A DNA stretch of 15,407 nucleotides, taken from an uncultured Porphyromonadaceae bacterium (GTDB taxonomy: Bacteria; Bacteroidota; Bacteroidia; Bacteroidales; Muribaculaceae). A model generated the notes under the pieces. The model was not told the DNA's origin. It ran no database searches and saw nothing but the letters and a program-made list of their open reading frames with translations. Both the position numbers and the translations under genes were made by a program. Every line of letters starts with the position of its first letter. Position 1 is the stretch's first letter. Below, in pieces: positions 7,847 through 15,308 of the stretch. The DNA is taken from NCBI GenBank assembly GCA_947176355.1, contig CAMWQY010000022.1, forward strand, positions 1 through 15,407. The letters are read 5' to 3'.

Positions 7847-8389
7847 ATGAAAGAACTTAAAGGAAGTAAGACTGAAGAATGCCTTTTGGCAGCTTTCGCC
7901 GGTGAATCTCAGGCATGTGTAAAATACTCTTTCTATGCTAAGAAAGCTAAGAAAGACGGTTTCCAACAGATCGGGGATATCTTCGAGGAAACATCCAAGA
8001 ACGAACACACCCACGCTAAACTTTGGTTTAAATATCTGCACGATGGTGATGTTCCGGCAACTCCTGAAAACCTCAAAGATGCAGCTGCAGGCGAAGAATT
8101 CGAATGGGACGACATGTATGTTCGTTTTGCCGCTATCGCACGCGAAGAAGGTTTCACTGAAATCGCAAAGAAATTTGAGATGGTAGGTCAAATCGAAAAG
8201 ACCCACATGGAACGCTATCGCACTCTGCTTAAGAATATTGAAGATGGAATTGTCTTCTCTCGTGACGGTGACCGTATGTGGATGTGCTTGGAATGTGGAC
8301 ATATTCATGTCGGCAAATCTGCTCCTCAGAAATGTCCGGTATGTAGTCATCCTCAGGCATTCTTTGAGCTTCGTCCTGAAAACTATTAA
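7847..8389 (+). CDS. rbr: Rubrerythrin (diiron peroxidase with C-terminal rubredoxin domain)
   Basis: A 180-residue protein, close to the typical classical rubrerythrin length (about 190). The N-terminal four-helix ferritin-like domain (1-135) carries the expected diiron ligands: Glu20 (AFAGESQ), Glu53-x-x-His56, Glu83 and Glu86 (AGEEFEW), and Glu117-x-x-His120. The C-terminal rubredoxin domain (about 144-180) has the Fe(Cys)4 pairs Cys147/Cys150 (CLEC) and Cys163/Cys166 (CPVC). Rubrerythrins reduce hydrogen peroxide in the cytoplasm of anaerobes, taking electrons through the rubredoxin iron from NAD(P)H-linked donors. The gene is monocistronic: its own upstream region is shared divergently with GH51, and a strong terminator follows. 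No signal peptide. No link to the flanking sugar enzymes is apparent. Confidence 0.96.
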   Translation: MKELKGSKTEECLLAAFAGESQACVKYSFYAKKAKKDGFQQIGDIFEETSKNEHTHAKLWFKYLHDGDVPATPENLKDAAAGEEFEWDDMYVRFAAIAREEGFTEIAKKFEMVGQIEKTHMERYRTLLKNIEDGIVFSRDGDRMWMCLECGHIHVGKSAPQKCPVCSHPQAFFELRPENY

Positions 8390-8439
8390 TATTATTCTTA
8401 ATATCTCAATAGAAACACAGAGGATATTAATAAAGACTA

Positions 8440-8471
8440 CAGGATTCTCCAAAGAGAGAATCCTGTTTTTT
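8440..8471 (+). terminator. Rho-independent terminator of rubrerythrin
   Basis: A perfect 10-bp stem, CAGGATTCTC (8440-8449) and GAGAATCCTG (8456-8465), with a 6-nt loop, is followed directly by TTTTTTG. It lies 50 nt after the rubrerythrin stop. The reverse strand has only a weak T-rich tail, so it is a less convincing terminator for the GH43-GH8 gene coming the other way. Confidence 0.9.
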
Positions 8472-8525
8472 GTTATAATGCTTTGGATAAATTCCGAAGC
8501 ATGTTTGCTCAATCATCGAATATAA

Positions 8526-8588
8526 TTCATAATTTATAGTTGATAATTGATAGTTGATAGTTGATAGTTGATAATTGATAGTTCATCG
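8526..8588. repeat. 7-bp tandem repeat (TTGATAR), six exact units plus degenerate flanks
   Basis: Six contiguous units, TTGATAA, TTGATAG (three times), TTGATAA, TTGATAG, occupy 8540-8581. Degenerate units flank them: TTCATAA (8526-8532) and TTTATAG (8533-8539) on the left, TTCATCG (8582-8588) on the right. The right unit contains the stop codon of the GH43-GH8 gene (8583-8585, minus strand), so the array abuts and slightly enters the coding end. Such arrays can change copy number by slippage. Confidence 0.85.
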
Positions 8589-11093
8589 TTGTGGAGGTAT
8601 TGCTTTGTAGTTGCCACTCAGAAGCATAAAGGAGAAGAGACGCAGCAATCCATCGTAGTAAGCATCAAAATATCCATCGTCATACGGTTCATGTTTTGAA
8701 TCCCATAATCGAGATGCAAACTCTCGCGACTTTGGATCGGTTGCCGCTAATGATACAGCTCCTAATGTGCTGACCAATCCTATGGAGTGACGAAGTTTTT
8801 CAAAATCTCCTGCTCCCAAAACACTATCTACAGCACTGCCATCAATCTTATATTGATCTACGAATGTATCAATTCCCTCTTTATAAAAAAATTCTTGGAT
8901 TCTGTCTGCGTAATCTCGTTGCCAGTCAGTATCTGCACCACTCCACGAATAGTCTATTGCAATATTCAACGGCACTCTCCATGAATCAAAACGGAAATCA
9001 TCTCCAATGATAAATCGGCTTCCACGTGGAGCCCCATTATATGCAGTATAGTCTGGTGTCAATCCTGTAGAAGGGTGAGTGGCTTTATGAAGGTATTCTC
9101 TGCTTTTATCAGCACAAGCTTTCCAGAAATTACTTCTTCCGTCATTTGCCCATTTTGACCATACATCATAGAAAGCCGGGATATTGTAGGATGGATCTGT
9201 ATAGCTTCCGCCCCATGGATCGGGAGTAAAAGTTATAAGCTTCTCCTCAATGTTGATAAGTGGCGATACTCGGTCCATGCCGACCTTCTGCATCGATTTA
9301 TTCAGTATGCTTTGAGCCTCTGAAAGATAGTCAATGCCGGTGTCATTTCCCCATCGGTTTGATGCGAATATAAGTGATGTAATAAAGAAAAGTTCTCCGT
9401 CGGAGGCAGAGCCGTGTGCATTTGGCATTCCGTCGGTCTTGCAACTCCATGCAAAATATCCGTCACTGGGTCCGTCTTGATGCTGCATGTATTTCTTTGC
9501 CCAACGCCAAAGTTTGTCAAAGATTTCTTTCTTATCAAGCTGAACTGCTATCATCATTCCGTAAGACATACCTTCCGTACGCACATCATGATTTTTCAGA
9601 TCGCTTATATAGGCAGTGGAATCATCTGTCTCAAAATATATTTTATCAGGACCATAGAATACTCCTTCAAATATTTCATTTAGTTTGTCGTTGACTTCCT
9701 TATCTGAATATCCAAGGTCTTTGAAATAGTTTCTATATACACCCGTTTCCATGCCGCCATCTTCGTGAGGGAGTGCGTCAAAACCCAACCAGTCTATTTC
9801 CGCCTTAGATCCTTTGGTCATAGTCACTGTAAGATCAACTGTTCCTTGTGGAGAATTGATGACAGGAACAGTTACTGTTTGCCATTCTTTTGCTCCATTT
9901 ACTGAAACATTCACTATCACCTTACCGTTTGAATCATTTATCCTTAATCCACATCCCTTGGGACTTTTAATTTTAAGAGTCATTTCCTTTACAGGACGAT
10001 TTCCAAAGTCAACTCTGTCGTAACGAAGCCATGCACCTGCTTTGGAGAAAATGGCAGTCCATCCTTTAAAAGTGTCTTTGGGATCAAGATACTTAACTTC
10101 CACACCTTTCGGGCTAATTTCACTATATCTATCTATCTGAATGCGTTTTCTTGCATTGCTTGTTCCAACACCTCGAAGAGTTGGAGTCACCTTATTAATT
10201 GTGCCGTCAGGATTGAACGTAACCTTATCGATTCTTGCAGAGCGACGCTTGTCCATATCAGGAGAATAATCATTATGATGATAAAACAGATACCATTCTC
10301 CCTCTTTTTCTACAAGCGAGTGATGATTCGTCCAACACCCCGTCGGGGACTCATCCATTATAAGTCCTTTGAACTCAAATGGACCCAAAGGGTTGTCCGC
10401 TACTGCGTATGCGAGAGTTTCTGTCTTTTCTTTTACCCATGGGAATGTAAGATAATATATTCCATTCCTTTTGAAAGCAAATGGACCTTCCTTGAATCCT
10501 TCAGGGAGACCTAATATTTTCGTGGGTTCGCCATCAAGTTCCAGCATATTGTCTTTTAAAGGAGCTACCGACAGTCCCATTCCACTCCAATAAATATAGC
10601 TTTTCCCGTCATCATCAATAAGCACGCATGGGTCAATTCCCATCACTCCTTTGATGGGACGTGGCATAGCCATAAAAGGACCTTCAGGAGCGTTGGCTAT
10701 AGCTACTCCTATTCCAAAACCTCTTTCCATATCTTTTGGAGAAGCCGGAAAGTAGAAATAATATCTGCCATCTTTTTCAACGCAGTCAGGAGCCCACATA
10801 GCGTAAGAGTTTGGTTTTACCCAAGGAATGTTATTCTGAGTCAAGATCACCCCATGATCTGTCCAGTCCACAAGATTGTCGGAAGAAAACACGTGGTAAT
10901 CTTCCATGCAAAACCATTCTTTCAGCTCATCCACAGGACTTTCTATGTCATGAGAAGGGTAGAGGTACATCTTGCCGTTGAAGACTCTTGCGGTGGGGTC
11001 GGCTGTGAATTGATTGTGGATTATCGGGTTTTGCGCGGATAGACTTGCAACGCTGCAAGTTACACTCCATACAAATATTTTTTTTAATGTCAT
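8583..11093 (-). CDS. Secreted three-module enzyme: GH43 - CBM6 - GH8 (Rex-type exo-oligoxylanase)
   Basis: An 836-residue protein with a signal peptide (about 1-20, SLSA then QNP). Residues 22-325 are a GH43 five-bladed propeller with the expected triad: base Asp32 (FTADPTARV), Asp154 (MGIDPCVL) and acid Glu202 (GFKEGPF). Residues about 325-440 are a CBM6-like beta-sandwich (SKAGAWLRYDRVDFG ... AEIDWLGF). Residues about 448-830 are GH8 of the reducing-end xylose-releasing exo-oligoxylanase type (METGVYRNYFKDLGYSD). The acid is Glu507 (VRTEGMSYGMM) and the base Asp703 (RFDSWRVP); their 196-residue separation is close to that in Bacillus halodurans Rex (Glu70/Asp263). GH43 probably removes arabinose or xylose while GH8 shortens xylo-oligosaccharides from the reducing end. 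Last gene of a three-gene operon, 38 nt after the second GH43. The GH43 specificity is not certain. Confidence 0.92.
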   Translation of the reverse strand: MTLKKIFVWSVTCSVASLSAQNPIIHNQFTADPTARVFNGKMYLYPSHDIESPVDELKEWFCMEDYHVFSSDNLVDWTDHGVILTQNNIPWVKPNSYAMWAPDCVEKDGRYYFYFPASPKDMERGFGIGVAIANAPEGPFMAMPRPIKGVMGIDPCVLIDDDGKSYIYWSGMGLSVAPLKDNMLELDGEPTKILGLPEGFKEGPFAFKRNGIYYLTFPWVKEKTETLAYAVADNPLGPFEFKGLIMDESPTGCWTNHHSLVEKEGEWYLFYHHNDYSPDMDKRRSARIDKVTFNPDGTINKVTPTLRGVGTSNARKRIQIDRYSEISPKGVEVKYLDPKDTFKGWTAIFSKAGAWLRYDRVDFGNRPVKEMTLKIKSPKGCGLRINDSNGKVIVNVSVNGAKEWQTVTVPVINSPQGTVDLTVTMTKGSKAEIDWLGFDALPHEDGGMETGVYRNYFKDLGYSDKEVNDKLNEIFEGVFYGPDKIYFETDDSTAYISDLKNHDVRTEGMSYGMMIAVQLDKKEIFDKLWRWAKKYMQHQDGPSDGYFAWSCKTDGMPNAHGSASDGELFFITSLIFASNRWGNDTGIDYLSEAQSILNKSMQKVGMDRVSPLINIEEKLITFTPDPWGGSYTDPSYNIPAFYDVWSKWANDGRSNFWKACADKSREYLHKATHPSTGLTPDYTAYNGAPRGSRFIIGDDFRFDSWRVPLNIAIDYSWSGADTDWQRDYADRIQEFFYKEGIDTFVDQYKIDGSAVDSVLGAGDFEKLRHSIGLVSTLGAVSLAATDPKSREFASRLWDSKHEPYDDGYFDAYYDGLLRLFSFMLLSGNYKAIPPQR

Positions 11094-11096
11094 GTG

Positions 11097-11124
11097 ATTA
11101 TGAATTATGCATTATGAATTATGC
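11097..11124. repeat. 7-bp tandem repeat, four units, in the intergenic gap of the CAZyme operon
   Basis: ATTATGA, ATTATGC, ATTATGA, ATTATGC: four units that also form two copies of a 14-mer. They fill most of the 38-nt gap between the GH43 stop (11132) and the GH43-CBM6-GH8 start (11093), just upstream of that ATG. Copy-number change here would alter the distance available for ribosome loading. The reverse complement contains TTCATAA, a unit also seen at 8526-8532. Confidence 0.8.
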
Positions 11125-11131
11125 ATTGATC

Positions 11132-12580
11132 TCAGCGTTTTCTAAAATTCCATTTGGAATTGTCGCTTGAGAAGTCAAATTTTCCCAATGATGGTGTGCT
11201 ATCTGCTATGGAAACGAGAGCAAGTTCTTCATCGCAACCCGGAATTGCCTTTGGCATTATTCGATAGGTCCCGTCAATTAACTGCTCAATTCTCCATAGC
11301 TGTTCATCTGCTCCCGTAAAATGCTCCACTGTAGACACTTCCTTTTCAGGAGTGGCACATAAGGCTCTGTCAGTGCCTTCGATTGTAATCTTATAATATG
11401 GCGCTCCAAGGTAGCCGCCGGCATCCGGAACTGCTGTCACTGTCCATTTCTGGTGGGGACGGAACATGTAATCCCCAATCCTTACGTCGATGTCTCCGGA
11501 TGGCCAAGTTTCAATCACATCTTCAAGTTTTTGGTCGGGGAGTGGTTCTACAGGTTCCTGTTGTGGCTCCCAGAAACGATGCATTCCACCTTGCATCCTC
11601 ACGAAATCTACGGCAAGTTCCAGACCATAACCGCGACGTTCCGATTCAATCTCGTATGTATCTTCTACAAAAGGCTCTCCTGCTACAGGCCAATCATTTT
11701 TCCATAAAAGTGGCAAAACTGCTAAGACACTTCTTCCTCCTTGGTCAAAGTCGGCTTCAAAATGAAGAGACATTTTCTCGACACCCTCATCTTCGATATA
11801 TCGACCAAAATGTCCCGCACCGGTCTTTCGATTGCCGGAACTTGCCACCATCTTGCCTCCACCTTCGAGCATATCTCGTCCCATATTGTCAAGATATGGA
11901 CCCTCAACATTGCGCGATCTTCCTACTACTATATTATAAGTTGAGTTAGGACCATCACAGCAAGTGCCGTGAGTACCTAAAAGATAATACCAGCCATTAC
12001 GATAGAGCAAATCGGTTGCTTCGCAATCAATGGCGATATTGATAGGTTCGTTACCTTCCTTTCTTGCTCCGGTAGCCGGATCCAACTCAACAAGACGAAT
12101 GAATCCGAAATATGTACCGTATGAAAGCCAGAGCCTACCGGTCGTAGGGTCAAGAAGCAAACCAGGATCAATAGCGTCACAATCTTCATTTTCCTCAGAA
12201 TAAGCCACTTCAATAGGCTCGCTATATTCAAAGTCAGGTGAATTAGGGTCAAGTGTCTTATTCCACATGGTCAAGACTTTCCCACTATGGCCTCCTCCAA
12301 GACCTCCTCCGGTAGCACTATAAGCCACTAAATACCTGTCTCCAATCTTGACAACGTCAGGAGCGGCTCCACGCCCGGGACGCACGCCACCTCTATGCCA
12401 ATGGTAACCATCTTCTGATATAAGTCCACCACCTCCTGTGCCAAATGTGTAATATTTCCCATCACACTTCATTATTGTGGAAGGATCATGAATATAAGGT
12501 TCTCCTATTTGAGAGTATGCGCTTGCAGCCGTAAGGCTCATAAGAGCTATAGGCAAAAATAAATATCTTTTGGTTTTCAT
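11132..12580 (-). CDS. Secreted GH43 arabinan/xylan-type glycosidase with ricin-like C-terminal domain
   Basis: From the ATG at 12580 the protein has 482 residues, with a signal peptide (about 1-23, AYS then Q). The GH43 triad is visible: Asp32 (YIHDPSTI), Asp138 (AIDPGLLLD) and Glu187 (DCEATDLLY). The CCDGPNSTYNIVVGRS motif and LLWKNDWPVAGEP resemble GH43 endo-arabinanase-like subfamilies (GH43_4/5 region of the tree), so arabinan or arabinoxylan oligosaccharides are likely substrates. Residues about 345-482 have QLWRIEQ...GTYRI and SKWNFRK, spaced like Q-x-W motifs of a beta-trefoil (ricin/CBM13-like) binding domain. An upstream in-frame ATG (12628) is rejected because it overlaps the preceding gene and would bury the signal peptide. 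The chosen start lies 4 nt after that gene's stop, showing tight operon coupling. Confidence 0.87.
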   Translation of the reverse strand: MKTKRYLFLPIALMSLTAASAYSQIGEPYIHDPSTIMKCDGKYYTFGTGGGGLISEDGYHWHRGGVRPGRGAAPDVVKIGDRYLVAYSATGGGLGGGHSGKVLTMWNKTLDPNSPDFEYSEPIEVAYSEENEDCDAIDPGLLLDPTTGRLWLSYGTYFGFIRLVELDPATGARKEGNEPINIAIDCEATDLLYRNGWYYLLGTHGTCCDGPNSTYNIVVGRSRNVEGPYLDNMGRDMLEGGGKMVASSGNRKTGAGHFGRYIEDEGVEKMSLHFEADFDQGGRSVLAVLPLLWKNDWPVAGEPFVEDTYEIESERRGYGLELAVDFVRMQGGMHRFWEPQQEPVEPLPDQKLEDVIETWPSGDIDVRIGDYMFRPHQKWTVTAVPDAGGYLGAPYYKITIEGTDRALCATPEKEVSTVEHFTGADEQLWRIEQLIDGTYRIMPKAIPGCDEELALVSIADSTPSLGKFDFSSDNSKWNFRKR

Positions 12581-12584
12581 GATT

Positions 12585-13295
12585 TCAAAGATTACTGATT
12601 GTGAAGTTAGTGACAGGTTTTCCTTCATTATCGATGAAGCGAAGGCAAAAATCGCTCATTCCTGGACCATTGATGATGGCACCCGTTATGATATTGCGCC
12701 CTTTTTTAAGAGTAAGACGCTTCGACATACAGTCGTCCATAACCATTCGGCGGTCGCCTGAAAGTATTACTGCTTCTTCGCCATTAAGCCACCACATTGA
12801 CCCGGAATTTGATCCAACCGACATTCTTACATTTGGAATATCCTCCTCGCAATCTATCGCTGTGACCACCCAGAAAATTATGCCATAATATTGCTTTTCA
12901 AGGCCTGTAGCAAATCTGAACAATTTCACATTAAAAAGCTTACTGTCAAGCGAATGCCATTTAAGAGATTGTTTACCAACCTTAACCTTCTGTCCATTCT
13001 TAGGCAAGACATTAAATTGCCCCGGGTAATTATCCGGACTAAGTGCTTCACGGAGATAACTATCAGTGAAGACAGTATTGCTTCTATTGGGTTTGTCAAT
13101 GGGTTCGAGCATCAGCCATCTGCCTATAAAGCCATCCGCATTAGGCGTAGCGATTTTAGAAACAGGAGTTGAAAAATAAGGAGTGTGGCCTTCTCCGGAG
13201 TTTCCTTTGCCTGAAGCTGATAGCGTGGCGTTTGCAATACTACACGCCAATAGAGCATATAGCGGTGAACGCTTAAATAGTTGTTTCGTTCGCAT
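12585..13295 (-). CDS. Secreted beta-sandwich-type protein of a CAZyme operon, function unknown
   Basis: A 236-residue protein with a signal peptide (about 1-26). After a short linker comes ADGFIGRWLMLEPID (53-67), a phrase I associate with non-catalytic N-terminal domains of Bacteroidota esterases and glycosidases. The rest (KWHSLDSKLFNVKLFRFA, IFWVVTAID, RMSVGSNSGSMWWLNGEEAVI, LTLKKGRNIITGAI, DFCLRF) has the beta-rich pattern of a galactose-binding-like jelly roll. No catalytic motif is visible, so a free-standing glycan-binding or accessory role is likely but unproven. It is the promoter-proximal gene of the operon and ends 4 nt before the GH43 start. It could be a domain that is elsewhere fused to a hydrolase. 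Confidence 0.72.
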   Translation of the reverse strand: MRTKQLFKRSPLYALLACSIANATLSASGKGNSGEGHTPYFSTPVSKIATPNADGFIGRWLMLEPIDKPNRSNTVFTDSYLREALSPDNYPGQFNVLPKNGQKVKVGKQSLKWHSLDSKLFNVKLFRFATGLEKQYYGIIFWVVTAIDCEEDIPNVRMSVGSNSGSMWWLNGEEAVILSGDRRMVMDDCMSKRLTLKKGRNIITGAIINGPGMSDFCLRFIDNEGKPVTNFTISNL

Positions 13296-13343
13296 GATTA
13301 AATTTAAGGTTGTATTTTCTGAAACGTGTTTAGCTAACGATTA

Positions 13344-13373
13344 CAAAATTAACTAAAATATTTGAAAGAACAA
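13344..13373 (-). promoter_or_regulatory. Promoter of the GH43/GH8 operon
   Basis: On the minus strand, TTG (complement of CAA at 13371-13373) is followed after 19 nt by TAATTTTG (complement of CAAAATTA, 13344-13351). This gives a leader of about 42 nt. The -7 box and flank (TTACAAAATTA on the plus strand) and the spacer length are the same as at the GH51 promoter (7665-7695). Confidence 0.68.
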
Positions 13374-13519
13374 TAACATTATCTATAAAAAAGCCATATA
13401 CTTCGATTATCTTATTCTGAAAGATACCTTCGGAATCTACCTTGAAATGGAAATATTACCTGATTCGAATGAGAATGATTAGCGTTTTTGGTGTAAAATG
13501 GAATTTTCAAAGTCCGACA

Positions 13520-13551
13520 TTTGGTTATTTCAGTATTTTACCTTAATTTTG
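13520..13551 (+). promoter_or_regulatory. Promoter of the winged-helix/nucleotidyltransferase operon
   Basis: TTTG at 13520-13523 and TAATTTTG at 13544-13551, separated by 20 nt, match the Bacteroidota consensus in full. Transcription would start near 13558, about 18 nt before the ATG at 13576. Because the promoter lies inside the longer open frame that begins at 13498, it argues for the ATG at 13576. Confidence 0.7.
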
Positions 13552-13575
13552 CATTGTTACTTTGATGAAGTAAAT

Positions 13576-14538
13576 ATGAAAAACGAAGGTAAAATAAAAA
13601 ACTATCTAAGTGCCTCTTTTGGATGGAATGTAGAAATTGAAAGTTTCGACACTCACAAAGGAAAACTTCCTTATGCCCTTTTATCTACTGCGGAATACAC
13701 AGTCGTCAGGTATAAGGACTTTGAATGTGTGGGTATTGAACCGAGACAGGGATATGATTTCCGCATGATCAGAAACCTTGTCGGTACAGTGGAACGGAAG
13801 ACTGGAATGACTTCCATCCTGATCTTAGAGAATATGGATTCCTATCAGAGACGCATCCTTATAGACAGCCGAATCAATTTCATAGTGCCTGACAAGCAGA
13901 TTTACCTTCCTTCTTTGGGAATATTGCTTAACGAGCGAGGCTTAGGGGTACGTCAACCCGAATCAGAAAAGCTCTCCGCTGTTGCTGTTGCAGTAGTCAT
14001 TTTGCAGCTTTCCAAGAGGAGCCTGCAAGGAAAGAGTGTGTCACAGGTAGCCGAGATAATGGGCTATTCAGTCAAGACTCTTTCTTTGGCAGTCAATGAA
14101 CTTGAACAGAATGGTTTCGTATCTTTCCGTCAGTATGGGAGAAAGAAACTTTTGGATTTCAATCTGTCTCCGAAAGAAATGTGGGATAAGATGTATGATA
14201 TGTCAGACAGCCCGGTTGAAAAAAGAATGTACACTGTCAATGACGAGATAACGAAAGAGATAGGTGTAAAGTCTTCTGATTCCGCACTTTCGGACATGTC
14301 GATGCTTGCTCCCCCTCAGTATCCGGTATATGCCGTGTATGCCCGTAATCCACGTCTGAAAGAACTCGCTCTCAATCCAAGCGATGGTACCTCGATTATC
14401 GAAGTGTGGAAGACAGACCCAAAGTTGACGGCAATCAATGAAGGCCTCGATATTTTCTCACTTGCTCTTTCTTACAAAGACGATGATGATCCTCGTGTGA
14501 AGAAGGAGATAGATAAAATCTTAACTGAAAAATTATGA
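13576..14538 (+). CDS. Winged-helix regulator, AbiEi-like antitoxin candidate
   Basis: From the ATG at 13576 this is 320 residues. Residues about 1-125 are an N-terminal domain with GMTSILILENMDSYQRRILIDSRINFIVPDKQIYLPSLG, a pattern I recall from regulators found beside AbiEii-like genes; it has no catalytic motif I recognise. Residues about 132-195 form a winged helix (KSVSQVAEIMGYSVKTLSLAVNELEQNGFVSFRQYGRKKLLDF), MarR-like. The C-terminal 120 residues (PVYAVYARN...SIIEVWKTDP...DPRVKKEIDKIL) are consistent with a toxin-binding or sensing domain. The gene overlaps the nucleotidyltransferase by ATGA, the usual antitoxin-first layout of type IV AbiE pairs. Classical AbiEi has its winged helix at the N-terminus; here it is central. 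An upstream ATG at 13498 is rejected because a good promoter lies between the two. The regulator call is firm; the antitoxin role is inferred. Confidence 0.78.
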   Translation: MKNEGKIKNYLSASFGWNVEIESFDTHKGKLPYALLSTAEYTVVRYKDFECVGIEPRQGYDFRMIRNLVGTVERKTGMTSILILENMDSYQRRILIDSRINFIVPDKQIYLPSLGILLNERGLGVRQPESEKLSAVAVAVVILQLSKRSLQGKSVSQVAEIMGYSVKTLSLAVNELEQNGFVSFRQYGRKKLLDFNLSPKEMWDKMYDMSDSPVEKRMYTVNDEITKEIGVKSSDSALSDMSMLAPPQYPVYAVYARNPRLKELALNPSDGTSIIEVWKTDPKLTAINEGLDIFSLALSYKDDDDPRVKKEIDKILTEKL

Positions 14539-15308
14539 TAGGAATAGATAAGATACGCCAGTATTTAGGTGAATATAAAGGAAATTATGTCATAATCGGG
14601 GGCACTGCTTGCAATCTGAATCTGGAAGATGCCAATATTCAGGGACGCGCTACAAAAGACATAGACATGATTGTGGTATGTGAGGCAATCACACCCGAAT
14701 ACCTTAGAAGTTTCTGGGATTTCATCAGAGCCGGAGGATATTCGGCGTGGCAGGTAAAATCAGAGGAAGAAACCCATAGATGCTTTTATCGCTTTATTGA
14801 CCCCAAGGATAACGACTTCCCTAAATATATAGAACTGTTTTCCCGCAGACCGGATTCAATTCAGTTGTCAGAGGACGCTCATCTGGTACACATACCTGTT
14901 TCAGAATATCTGTCAAGCTTCTCGGCAATACTTATGGACGATGACTATTATGGGTATGCAGTCAGCCATGCAGTTGAACTGGATGGCGTTCAAGCTATCA
15001 ATCAGGACGCACTTATAGTACTCAAGATAAAAGCCTACCTTAACAATATAGCTCGGAGGCAATCTGGTCAGAGAGTCCAGAGCGATGATATAGACAAGCA
15101 TAAGAGAGACGCTTACCGGATGGCATACCTTCTGACACCCGAAGACAGGTTTGTGGCTCCTGAAAGCATACGGAATGATATACGCCAGTTTCTGACTGCC
15201 ATTGAGAACGATCCTATAAATACCAAGGCTATCGCTAAGAATATGGGTATACCAGAGATTACCCAGAATCAATTCATGGAAATCATTAGAAAAGCTTATT
15301 CACTGTGA
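14535..15308 (+). CDS. AbiEii-like nucleotidyltransferase (toxin candidate)
   Basis: A 257-residue protein. The nucleotidyltransferase core is visible as [11 protein letters not shown] (Gly22-Gly23-Thr24-Ala25) followed by [11 protein letters not shown] (Arg38, Thr40, Asp42, Asp44), the GG...R-T-x-D-I-D pattern of AbiEii/AbiGii-type enzymes. Glu100 in KYIELFS is the likely third metal carboxylate. [13 protein letters not shown] and [13 protein letters not shown] (163-200) match the later helical part, where the family usually has K...R...KD.xD. Relatives such as AbiEii and MenT-type toxins add nucleotides to acceptors or bind GTP and arrest growth; the target here is unknown. It is cytoplasmic, with no signal peptide. 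The start overlaps the upstream stop (ATGA) and the stop overlaps a downstream GTG start (GTGA), indicating translational coupling in a three-gene operon. A housekeeping role is possible but less likely. Confidence 0.82.
   Translation: MIGIDKIRQYLGEYKGNYVIIGGTACNLNLEDANIQGRATKDIDMIVVCEAITPEYLRSFWDFIRAGGYSAWQVKSEEETHRCFYRFIDPKDNDFPKYIELFSRRPDSIQLSEDAHLVHIPVSEYLSSFSAILMDDDYYGYAVSHAVELDGVQAINQDALIVLKIKAYLNNIARRQSGQRVQSDDIDKHKRDAYRMAYLLTPEDRFVAPESIRNDIRQFLTAIENDPINTKAIAKNMGIPEITQNQFMEIIRKAYSL

Noticed and set aside
8398..8430. TTAATATC/GATATTAA inverted repeat after rubrerythrin
   Set aside because: Only 8 AT pairs with a 17-nt loop and no U-run; the real terminator is at 8440-8471.
7826..8512. 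A 228-codon open frame on the minus strand across rubrerythrin
   Set aside because: It is antisense to a clear rubrerythrin with all metal ligands, and its translation has no family pattern.
8526..8588. Possible CRISPR array or phage attachment site
   Set aside because: The units are contiguous 7-mers with no spacers, there are no cas genes, and no tRNA or integrase is nearby.
11398..11949. A 183-codon plus-strand open frame inside the GH43 gene
   Set aside because: It is antisense to the GH43 and ricin-like coding sequence and its composition is not protein-like.
2523..13295. A complete SusC/SusD polysaccharide utilisation locus
   Set aside because: No TonB-dependent receptor, SusD-like lipoprotein or hybrid two-component regulator is present in the window, so only a CAZyme cluster can be claimed.
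13380..13497. A small gene or RNA in the gap before the regulator operon
   Set aside because: No start, ribosome site or stable hairpin was seen; only the two divergent promoters are supported in this gap.
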